This document shows positions 1-5,959 of a DNA stretch of 7,323 bases, one piece after another. Within the stretch, counting starts at the first letter, position 1, and each line of letters opens with the position of its first letter. The stretch lies in contig RKRO01000119.1 of assembly GCA_007571355.1 (NCBI GenBank), positions 1 through 7,323 of the forward strand, read 5' to 3'. Below the pieces are notes generated by a model that was given only the letters and a program-made list of their open reading frames with translations, searched no databases and was not told the origin of the DNA. A program made the position numbers and the translations under genes. Source of the stretch: Candidatus Poribacteria bacterium. Lineage in GTDB: Bacteria > Poribacteria > WGA-4E > WGA-3G.

Positions 1-1492
1 GTGTCCGTTTGAGATAATATCTAATTTTATCAATCACTGAAGCCGTGAATTTATGACTCTTCGGATCCGGCATATCTTTCGGAATATGGAGTTGGACCTG
101 CTGTTTAAAATTGAATGGTGAGTGAGCAAGGAGTTCGCGGCATTCGTTTATCCCAATTCGCGCTTTGAAGTAACCAAAATTACGATTTGTGGAGAGCGTA
201 GCACTTGTCATAATGACGCTATTTTTCTCCATAAATAACTGCTCCTGCAGCATCCTGTTTACGTTAGTTGGTGTCGCATTTAGAACAACGCGAGGCGGAT
301 AATTTCGTGTCGATACCTCTATCCAATACACATAATTTGGATCGTTTTGCCGAATTAACATATCCAATTCTTCCCGAAGACGTTCGCAGTGACGTTGATG
401 TGCGATAATTTCTTGTTCGTCATCCTCTGTCGTTGTCTCTTCTCGTAATGATTTTAGCGTTTTCTCAATCGCCGCGAGCGGGGCATCCAGTACATTTTCA
501 ACAAAATCGCCTTTGTGAATACGGTGTGTTAGAGTGCCACCGCGTTCGCTTTCGCCGAATTCTTTTACTGCATCGAGGATACAACTAAAAAGTTTATTGG
601 TCTGTTCGCGTGCCGCTACAGTCTGATCCTTGAGTTGTGGTGAATTGAAATGTGTCGCTAACCCATCCTCGCTCCGCTCATTGTAGAGAGAATCAAGTAA
701 CCATTTGACGCGAGTGTTGTTGAAGTTGATACTCGCGTGGTTGGTCGCTGTTGCTTCCAGATGGTGTGCTTCGTCGATGATGAGGTAGTCGTAATCAGGC
801 AGGATACCAGCAGCTGAATCGCTGGCTTTACGGATGGCAAGATCGCTGAAGAGAAGATGATGGTTAACAATAAGCAAATTCGCGTTGTGCATCTCTCTTC
901 GGACTTTGAAATAGAAGCACGTATCGTAGGTCTCACAGTTACGACCTAGACAATTATCTCTGTCAGACGCGACCTTATCCCAAACCTGTGGGTACGGTTG
1001 TAACGGCAGGTCTGCCCGACTGCCATCTACGCTCATGCCTGCCCACTCCTCAATGGCAGCAATTTGTTCAACCTCTTCGTAAGTGTCAAACAGCCCGCGT
1101 TCATAGTTGAGCAGATTTTTAAGCCGTCTCCGTGAGAGGTAATTGCGCCGTCCTTTCGCGAGCAGGACGTTGAAATCGCGCGGGAGGACGCGATGCAAAA
1201 ATGGAATGTCTTTTGTGACGAGTTGTTCTTGTAGGCTGATGGTATTCGTTGAGATGACAACCCTTTGTTCCGATCTAAGCGCATGGGAAATCGCCGGAAT
1301 CAGATAAGCGAAGCTTTTACCGACACCTGTTCCAGCTTCAACAATTAAATGTTCAGAGGAGGTTAGGGCTCGCGATACCTCATGTGCCATGTGTAATTGC
1401 TCTTCGCGGAACTCATATCCATCAAGATGTTGCGCGATGAGACCGCCTGGACTAAAAATTTCTCTGAGCGTTAAGGATGTCGAGGTTTCCAT
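1..1492 (-). CDS. dinG: DinG/XPD-family ATP-dependent DNA helicase, C-terminus cut off by the window edge
   Basis: Cytoplasmic superfamily 2 helicase of the DinG/YoaA/XPD type, a group that unwinds DNA 5'-3' and serves in repair and in resolving R-loops or replication conflicts. The minus-strand frame is open for 497 codons and leaves the window, so the distal helicase domain 2 is missing. Seen in order: Q-like motif FREEQL (28-33), Walker A AGTGVGKS (53-60), motif Ia STNTISLQEQL (81-91), three Fe-S-type cysteines (C181, C186, C192), VNHHLLFSDLA (209-219), DEAH box (240-243) and MTSATLS (428-434). The cysteine expected after the KGRxNYL motif is Ser120. The start at 1492 fits the usual family N-terminus. 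The frame stays open upstream, and an ATG at 1582 would add 30 residues unlike the family. Neither start has a strong ribosome binding site. It lies 107 bp downstream of the HtrA gene with no clear promoter between, so cotranscription is possible. Family is secure; specific role is inferred. Confidence 0.9.
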   Translation of the reverse strand, partial: METSTSLTLREIFSPGGLIAQHLDGYEFREEQLHMAHEVSRALTSSEHLIVEAGTGVGKSFAYLIPAISHALRSEQRVVISTNTISLQEQLVTKDIPFLHRVLPRDFNVLLAKGRRNYLSRRRLKNLLNYERGLFDTYEEVEQIAAIEEWAGMSVDGSRADLPLQPYPQVWDKVASDRDNCLGRNCETYDTCFYFKVRREMHNANLLIVNHHLLFSDLAIRKASDSAAGILPDYDYLIIDEAHHLEATATNHASINFNNTRVKWLLDSLYNERSEDGLATHFNSPQLKDQTVAAREQTNKLFSCILDAVKEFGESERGGTLTHRIHKGDFVENVLDAPLAAIEKTLKSLREETTTEDDEQEIIAHQRHCERLREELDMLIRQNDPNYVYWIEVSTRNYPPRVVLNATPTNVNRMLQEQLFMEKNSVIMTSATLSTNRNFGYFKARIGINECRELLAHSPFNFKQQVQLHIPKDMPDPKSHKFTASVIDKIRYYLKRT

Positions 1493-1599
1493 ATATTTAC
1501 ATCTCACGGGGCAGCATTTCGCACCGTTTATTTCAGATGTGGCGTACAGCCGGCGCGTGAAATAGACTGCTTCGGCTTGCATATCCCATTGATTGATTC

Positions 1600-2943
1600 C
1601 TAAGGTCTTAGCTGCATAGTTATCTTTTCTGTGCCGTGACTGCTTTTGACATCAAGGATAAGTTCTTTGAGTTCTCGATCCTGCTTTTGGAGGAGTGCTT
1701 CAAGTTCTTGAACGCTATTGATATTTCGTCCATTGACAGCAATAATGAGCGAGCCTCGCGGAATCGGACTGTTTTCTTCAACCATGTCAACGATAACGCC
1801 GCGATCTTCATCGGTCAGATAGGTGTACCTTTCATAATCACCCTTTTGTAATTTCCGCACCGATAGCCCAAGTCGCCTCCATGCCACGGAGTCGATCGCA
1901 ACAGGTCTACCGGCTTGTAATGCTGGCATTTCCGTTATGGTTACATTAAATAGCCGTTCATGTCCATTGCGAAGGACTGTGATTTTCGATGCCTTACCGA
2001 CTTGTGAGTCCGCAATCCACATTTTGAATTCATCGGAATTCGTCACTTTCCTGCCATTGTATCGAATGATGATGTCGTCTCGTTGAAGTCCGCTAAGATG
2101 GGCAGGCATGTCTCTCCATACACGTAAAACACGAACGCCTTGTGGCACCTCTTCCATACCAATCCCAAGGAACCCCCGGATGATGCGTCCGTTTGCAATC
2201 AGCTGCGTCCCGATTTTTTCCGCAAGATTGCTTGAGATAGCGAATCCAGCACCTGCCCTGACAGCACTGGTCGCGGGTGTATTGTCTGGACGCCGGATTA
2301 ATGAGTTGATTCCGATAACTTCACCGTGGATATTCAGTAACGGACCCCCACTGTTTCCAACATTGATCCAAGCATCCGTCTGAATGAAATCCTGATATCG
2401 CACAATACCAACATCTTGTAGGAGTGAACGTCCTTTCCCGCTCACAGTCCCGATCGTTACCGTATGATTCAGTTGAAACGGGTTACCGATCGCAATAGCA
2501 AACTGTCCAACCTGTACCGCTTCTGAATTTGCTAACGGAAGCACTGGCAGTTCTTCTGGCGCGTCGATTTTTAAAACAGCGATATCTGTGTTCGGATCCG
2601 CGCCAACCAATTCTGCTTCGTATCCACTTTCATTCAGCAGCCGGACTCTAATCACTGTTGAATCTCGGATCACATGTTCATTTGTGAGGATATGCCCGTC
2701 CTCCCGAAAGATAAATCCGGAACCCTCTTGCATACGAAATCGAGGGTTTTCTGATCGGCGGAATGAAGTTATACTGACAATCGCAGGTGTACTGCGTTTC
2801 GCGACATTTACAAAAGCGTTTTCGATCGAACCCAACAGTTCAACATCTGTCGGTTGCTGTGCTGTCCCGCCACATGATATAAGAGTGCTTACACCAAGGA
2901 AAAGGAATAGCAGACTCGGGCAGACAAAAATATTTTTTTTCAT
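1600..2943 (-). CDS. htrA: HtrA/Deg-type serine protease, predicted lipoprotein with two PDZ domains
   Basis: Envelope quality-control protease (MEROPS S1C) expected to degrade or chaperone misfolded periplasmic proteins. The 447-residue length is normal for DegP/DegQ. Residues 1-24 form a lipoprotein signal peptide: a lysine-rich start, a hydrophobic core and the lipobox LISC, making Cys24 the likely lipidated residue and tethering the enzyme to a membrane. The trypsin-like domain spans about 40-250 with the catalytic triad His90 (TNEH), Asp120 (NTDIAVL) and Ser198 (GNSGGPL). PDZ1 covers about 256-338, beginning RGFLGIGM, and PDZ2 about 355-447. Before the catalytic serine the usual QTDAAINPGNSGG reads QTDAWINVGNSGG. 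The ATG at 2943 is supported by AAGAGGA seven bases upstream and by the signal peptide. A strong sigma70-type promoter lies 52 bp and more upstream. The stop is TAG at 1600-1602. The family call is very secure; choosing among DegP, DegQ and DegS is not possible from sequence alone. Confidence 0.95.
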   Translation of the reverse strand: MKKNIFVCPSLLFLFLGVSTLISCGGTAQQPTDVELLGSIENAFVNVAKRSTPAIVSITSFRRSENPRFRMQEGSGFIFREDGHILTNEHVIRDSTVIRVRLLNESGYEAELVGADPNTDIAVLKIDAPEELPVLPLANSEAVQVGQFAIAIGNPFQLNHTVTIGTVSGKGRSLLQDVGIVRYQDFIQTDAWINVGNSGGPLLNIHGEVIGINSLIRRPDNTPATSAVRAGAGFAISSNLAEKIGTQLIANGRIIRGFLGIGMEEVPQGVRVLRVWRDMPAHLSGLQRDDIIIRYNGRKVTNSDEFKMWIADSQVGKASKITVLRNGHERLFNVTITEMPALQAGRPVAIDSVAWRRLGLSVRKLQKGDYERYTYLTDEDRGVIVDMVEENSPIPRGSLIIAVNGRNINSVQELEALLQKQDRELKELILDVKSSHGTEKITMQLRP

Positions 2944-2950
2944 CGATTTA

Positions 2951-2957
2951 TCCTCTT
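2951..2957 (-). promoter_or_regulatory. Ribosome binding site of the HtrA gene
   Basis: On the minus strand AAGAGGA lies seven bases before the ATG at 2943. It is the clearest Shine-Dalgarno-like site among the minus-strand genes and fixes the start of the HtrA protein. Confidence 0.75.
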
Positions 2958-2995
2958 AGCATTTTCAGTATACATAGTGACGCTCTGTGTGTTTT

Positions 2996-3024
2996 ATCTT
3001 AACATATTTATGTGAATATGTCAA
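2996..3024 (-). promoter_or_regulatory. Sigma70-type promoter upstream of the HtrA gene
   Basis: Reading the minus strand, a perfect -35 TTGACA (3019-3024) is followed by a 17-base spacer and a -10 TAAGAT (2996-3001, four of six matching TATAAT). Transcription would begin near 2989, giving a leader of about 45 bases before the ATG at 2943. It lies between the M28 gene and the HtrA gene, so HtrA need not depend on transcription from the M28 gene. The box match and spacing are seen directly; activity is inferred. Confidence 0.7.
3002..3021. promoter_or_regulatory. Inverted repeat inside the HtrA promoter, possible operator
   Basis: ACATATT (3002-3008) and AATATGT (3015-3021) are perfect inverted copies separated by six bases. 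The repeat fills the spacer between the -35 and -10 boxes and overlaps the inner edge of the -35 box. A dimeric repressor bound here would block RNA polymerase. AT-rich spacers can form such repeats by chance, so the operator role is a hypothesis. Confidence 0.4.
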
Positions 3025-3060
3025 ATGTTTTCGCTACTGTAACAGGTGTATTTTGCTCTT

Positions 3061-3089
3061 CTGTAGGAGCGAGTTGTGCTCGCGATCGC
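3061..3089. repeat. Small hairpin element after the M28 gene, possibly a dispersed intergenic palindrome
   Basis: GCGAG (3069-3073) and CTCGC (3079-3083) pair around a five-base loop, preceded by CTGTAGGA and followed by the overlapping palindrome GCGATCGC (3082-3089). It begins directly after the stop codon of the M28 gene and could act as a transcript end or stabilising hairpin, but no U-run follows on the minus strand. It resembles short palindromic elements I recall as common in Poribacteria-like genomes. Only one copy is in this window, so its repeated nature is inferred. Confidence 0.4.
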
Positions 3090-4702
3090 TATCTTAGAAT
3101 CGCCAACTTCTCCAGATACGTATACGTCTCACCCTTTGAAACAACCGAAATATGGCACATATAAATCCCCGGCGAGACAGCCAATCCATAAGATGTCTGC
3201 TGATTCCACCACGTGCGCCAGACAGTCTGATTCAGACGATCTGCAACACCTTCAATCCGCTTTATCAAGTTACCATTCGAATCGTAGATAAATACACGCA
3301 ATTCAGTTATATCCGCATTTGCCTCAACTCGAAATTCAGTCAAACCGTCAGATCGTGCTGGGTTCGGAAACACCACCACTTCCCGCCACGCGAACGTCTG
3401 CGTCAAAACAGTGGACTTAACGACTGAAACCGCACCAAGTGGATGCCGCGCGATGACATTAAGAATATTCTCGCCCGGTTTCAAGGGTACGCGTGCCGTA
3501 TAGGTCCGTGCCTCGCGATCTATCACCGCTACTGTTTGGCTCGGATGCACAATAATGTCAATCGGAAAATCTGATTTGAATGTCCCCGTGATTTCTAATT
3601 CGCTCTCTTCGGTGGTGGCAGGAACTTCTAATGTCAACTGTGGTATCTGCCGCATCGGGTGAAACATATCAGTGAGGAGGCTGTCTATCGTAACAAGTAC
3701 CAACTGCGTCACTTTTCTCACCAAACGGAAGTTCACTTTATCAACGGTATCACCGGCAGTATGATAAAAGGGGTTGGCATCGTAACTTTGGGAGTCACGC
3801 CACGGTGTCGAACTCTCAGTGAGCGTTACAGCATTATAACCACCGTCCCAGAACGGTTTATGTGAGGAGATATCAACGAACTCGTCTTGTGACCGACGAA
3901 TTTTTAAACCGATATCGTACCAGGTGTTCGCAATAATAAGTGCTCGACTTATCCATGACGAATCGTTGTTCGTAACGACTTCAACAAGGTCGCTTTTCCA
4001 GTTGAAACCGAACATATCCAAGTTAAAAACGGCAACGATGTTCTCACGGGATAAGTCAGTGACGGTATCGCCATTTATCTTTCTCGCGGATGCGTTACGA
4101 ACATACTGCCGACTGCCCAGGAAACCGAGTTCTTCACCCCCTAATGCGACAAATCGTAACTCGTGGTCGTATTCATAACGACTTAAGAGAAACGCGATTT
4201 CCAGCATTGCGGCGACACCTGTCCCGTTGTTATTTGCACCCGGTGCCGTTGATGATAGCGGATTCCAATTCGGGTCCCGAATCGCTTGCGTGTCATAATG
4301 CGCGCAAATAATGAAAATACGCTTACTCGTAGAATTCGACCGCCGTGGTAGAATCGCGACGACGTTTCTAATCCCGCCAAAGACCTGTTCACTTACCTGT
4401 AAACGCGAGGATCGACGCAATTGACGCGTGATATAGCGAACAGCATTCTCTGTAGCTTCGCGGTGGTGCGCATTACGTGTCCTGAGCGCATGAACACTCA
4501 GACCCACCACAACATTTTCTTGTAAAGCGACGACCTGCGCTTCGAGGGTATCGGACTGCACCAGCGTGAGTAACGCATCGCCACGCTGTGAGATGTCAAT
4601 GCCTTCTTGTGCTGTAACAGATAGCGGAAGACATAGAAGTATAAAAAGCAAGGTGTCTCTTTTTATACTGACTCGAGAAAGAGGTCTTAATTGTCTTGAC
4701 AT
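3089..4702 (-). CDS. Secreted M28-family zinc metallopeptidase with C-terminal Ig-like and FlgD-like domains
   Basis: Predicted extracytoplasmic aminopeptidase-type enzyme that would release N-terminal residues from peptides. With the ATG at 4702 the protein has 537 residues and starts with a signal peptide: basic region, then LLFILLCLPLSV and a likely cleavage after VTA near residue 31. The frame stays open to a GTG at 4822, and an ATG at 4771 is also possible, but both bury the signal sequence. None of the three has a good ribosome binding site. Numbered from 4702, M28 motifs are His135 and Asp137 (AHYDT), Glu190-Glu191 (GGEE), Asp229 (NLDM) and His314 (FYHTAGD). The bridging-metal position, normally Asp in PGANDN, is Asn158 in PGANNN, so activity is uncertain. 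After the catalytic domain come a beta-rich Ig-like region (about 356-432) and a FlgD-like or sorting-type domain (about 441-537) with FPNPARS, IYDSNGN and SPGIYMCHI. Such ends often attach or export proteins in uncultured phyla. Stop TAG at 3089-3091. Confidence 0.88.
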   Translation of the reverse strand: MSRQLRPLSRVSIKRDTLLFILLCLPLSVTAQEGIDISQRGDALLTLVQSDTLEAQVVALQENVVVGLSVHALRTRNAHHREATENAVRYITRQLRRSSRLQVSEQVFGGIRNVVAILPRRSNSTSKRIFIICAHYDTQAIRDPNWNPLSSTAPGANNNGTGVAAMLEIAFLLSRYEYDHELRFVALGGEELGFLGSRQYVRNASARKINGDTVTDLSRENIVAVFNLDMFGFNWKSDLVEVVTNNDSSWISRALIIANTWYDIGLKIRRSQDEFVDISSHKPFWDGGYNAVTLTESSTPWRDSQSYDANPFYHTAGDTVDKVNFRLVRKVTQLVLVTIDSLLTDMFHPMRQIPQLTLEVPATTEESELEITGTFKSDFPIDIIVHPSQTVAVIDREARTYTARVPLKPGENILNVIARHPLGAVSVVKSTVLTQTFAWREVVVFPNPARSDGLTEFRVEANADITELRVFIYDSNGNLIKRIEGVADRLNQTVWRTWWNQQTSYGLAVSPGIYMCHISVVSKGETYTYLEKLAILR

Positions 4703-4726
4703 AAGCGAGAAAATCTTGTATCCTAT

Positions 4727-4755
4727 TTTATAATCAACGGTTTCTCTGATTTTAA
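4727..4755 (-). promoter_or_regulatory. Candidate sigma70-type promoter of the M28 gene
   Basis: On the minus strand, TTAAAA (4750-4755, four of six) and TATAAA (4727-4732, five of six) are separated by 17 bases. Transcription would start near 4720, about 18 bases before the ATG at 4702 and downstream of the alternative starts at 4771 and 4822. It therefore supports the shorter protein if it is real. The -35 box is weak and the region is AT-rich. Confidence 0.45.
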
Positions 4756-4892
4756 CAGATTCTGTTCTCATTGTAAATAAGAATTGTGTGCATTTCCTGA
4801 AGAGACGACTTAATAATTCCACTGCTTTAGCCGTGGGAGTATATCATACCGACGTGTGATAAGTTTCGCGCACGACCGAAGCGGACAAGAAG

Positions 4893-5843
4893 ATGCCAGC
4901 AAATTTACCTCCAACCTACTACAAACTCAAGCACGAACATGAAGCCGCTAAGACAGATGAGGAACGACTACGCCTGTTAGAGGAGATGTTACGCATCATC
5001 CCGAAGCACAAAGGTTCGGAAAAGGTGGTTTCGGATCTCCGCCGTCGCATCGCTGCGCACAAGCGGACACACACAGAGAAAGGGAAAGGCTCCAGAAAAA
5101 AAAGTTATAGCGAGCATATTCCAAAACAGGGAGCCGGTCAGATTGTTCTCTTTGGCCCCCCGAATGGCGGAAAATCGCAGATACTCGCCAAATTTACGAA
5201 TGCCAACGCGGAGGTATCCGTAACACCTTACACAACCATGACACCTATCGTAGGGATGCTCCGTTATGAGAACATCCAATTCCAACTCATTGATACACCA
5301 TCTATTATGCCAGACTACGTTTCGCCGACTGTAATGACCCTTATTCGCAACGCCGATCTTGCACTCCCCGTTATAAGTCTCGCAAGCGACAATTTACTCG
5401 ATGATCTGGACACCGTGATCGGACTCCTGAACGAAGTAGGCGATGACGGAGCCGAAGATGAATATCTTATCGTAGCAAACCAACTCGACACTGTTGGTGC
5501 ATACGAGAGATTGGAAATTCTGAAAGAATTTTATGGAGAAATGTTCCAAATCTACCCGATCTCCGCTGAGACGGAAGACGGTAAAGAGACTTTACTGCAA
5601 GGACTTTACAAAGCATTGGAAATTTTGCGCATTTACCCGAAAGCACCCAGTAAGGCAGTAGAGCGCGACGATCCAATCGTCCTACCTATCGGTTCAACTG
5701 TCCTTGATGCCGCTATCGGTTTACATAAGGATTTTGAAGAGTTCAAGTTCGCACGGATATGGGGACCCGAATGGCACGATGGACAATCTGTCAGTCGCAA
5801 TGACATCGTTTACGATGGAGACGTTGTCGAATTCCATCTGTAA
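4893..5843 (+). CDS. DRG/OBG-like GTPase with C-terminal TGS domain
   Basis: Cytoplasmic TRAFAC-class GTPase of the short DRG-like (Rbg, COG1163-like) bacterial family, 316 residues. Relatives are linked to ribosomes or translation control, but the role of the bacterial forms is not established. Residues 1-60 are a charged helical region with a family-typical opening (MPANLPPTYY, then IIPKHKG). The G domain follows: G1 GPPNGGKS (88-95), G2 around the threonines of YTTMTP (113-118), G3 DTPS (134-137), G4 NQLD (196-199, where NKxD is usual) and G5 SAE (224-226). The TGS domain covers about 259-316 (LPIGSTVLDAA to the end), a small ubiquitin-like fold that binds RNA or ribosomal partners. The ATG at 4893 gives the expected N-terminus although only a weak purine stretch precedes it. 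The gene is transcribed away from the M28 gene. Family call is secure; function is inferred. Confidence 0.9.
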   Translation: MPANLPPTYYKLKHEHEAAKTDEERLRLLEEMLRIIPKHKGSEKVVSDLRRRIAAHKRTHTEKGKGSRKKSYSEHIPKQGAGQIVLFGPPNGGKSQILAKFTNANAEVSVTPYTTMTPIVGMLRYENIQFQLIDTPSIMPDYVSPTVMTLIRNADLALPVISLASDNLLDDLDTVIGLLNEVGDDGAEDEYLIVANQLDTVGAYERLEILKEFYGEMFQIYPISAETEDGKETLLQGLYKALEILRIYPKAPSKAVERDDPIVLPIGSTVLDAAIGLHKDFEEFKFARIWGPEWHDGQSVSRNDIVYDGDVVEFHL

Positions 5844-5856
5844 CTGTTTAACAGAT
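5836..5856 (+). terminator. Weak inverted repeat at the end of the GTPase gene
   Basis: ATCTGT (5836-5841) and ACAGAT (5851-5856) pair across the stop codon. A nested alternative pairs CTGTT with AACAG (5844-5854). The stems are short and AT-rich and no T-run follows, so this is at best a weak terminator. Readthrough into the vWA gene is plausible. Confidence 0.25.
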
Positions 5857-5883
5857 AGGACTTCCACTGTTCCCCTTGCGGAC

Positions 5884-5898
5884 GAGGTTTGAAACCTC
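5884..5898. repeat. Perfect 7-bp palindrome in the GTPase-vWA gap
   Basis: GAGGTTT (5884-5890) and AAACCTC (5892-5898) are perfect inverted copies around a single G. It lies between two plus-strand genes, 41 bp after the GTPase stop and 61 bp before the next start. With one central base the hairpin would lose some inner pairs. A dispersed palindrome, a protein-binding site or a processing hairpin are all possible. No poly-T tract follows. Confidence 0.4.
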
Positions 5899-5947
5899 TC
5901 TTGTGACAGTAGTGATTCATAACAAACTTGATTAAGTCCGGACGAAG

Positions 5948-5952
5948 AAGGA
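5948..5952 (+). promoter_or_regulatory. Ribosome binding site of the vWA gene
   Basis: AAGGA lies seven bases before the ATG at 5960 in a purine-rich stretch. It is a good Shine-Dalgarno match with good spacing and supports this start. I found no convincing promoter in the preceding 116 bp, so the gene may be read from the GTPase transcript. Confidence 0.7.
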
Positions 5953-5959
5953 ACGAAAA

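Noticed and set aside
1493..1582. A 30-codon in-frame N-terminal extension of the helicase from the ATG at 1582
   Set aside because: The extra residues do not resemble a DinG N-terminus and no ribosome binding site fits. The shorter start is preferred, although the extension cannot be excluded.
2588..2959. A 123-codon plus-strand frame opposite the HtrA gene
   Set aside because: It lies entirely antisense to a secure protease gene, shows no recognisable domain and has no supporting start signals. The other overlapping frames opposite or out of phase with the five genes are rejected for the same reason.
3082..3089. GCGATCGC as a cyanobacterial HIP1 element
   Set aside because: It is a single copy fused to a hairpin, and nothing else in the window suggests a cyanobacterium.
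4703..4822. A longer M28 protein from GTG 4822 or ATG 4771
   Set aside because: Both place the secretion signal well inside the protein, and neither has a ribosome binding site. The candidate promoter at 4727-4755 would also start transcription downstream of them.
4842..4847. TATCAT as a -10 box for the GTPase gene
   Set aside because: No acceptable -35 box lies 16-18 bases upstream, so the match to one box alone is not enough.
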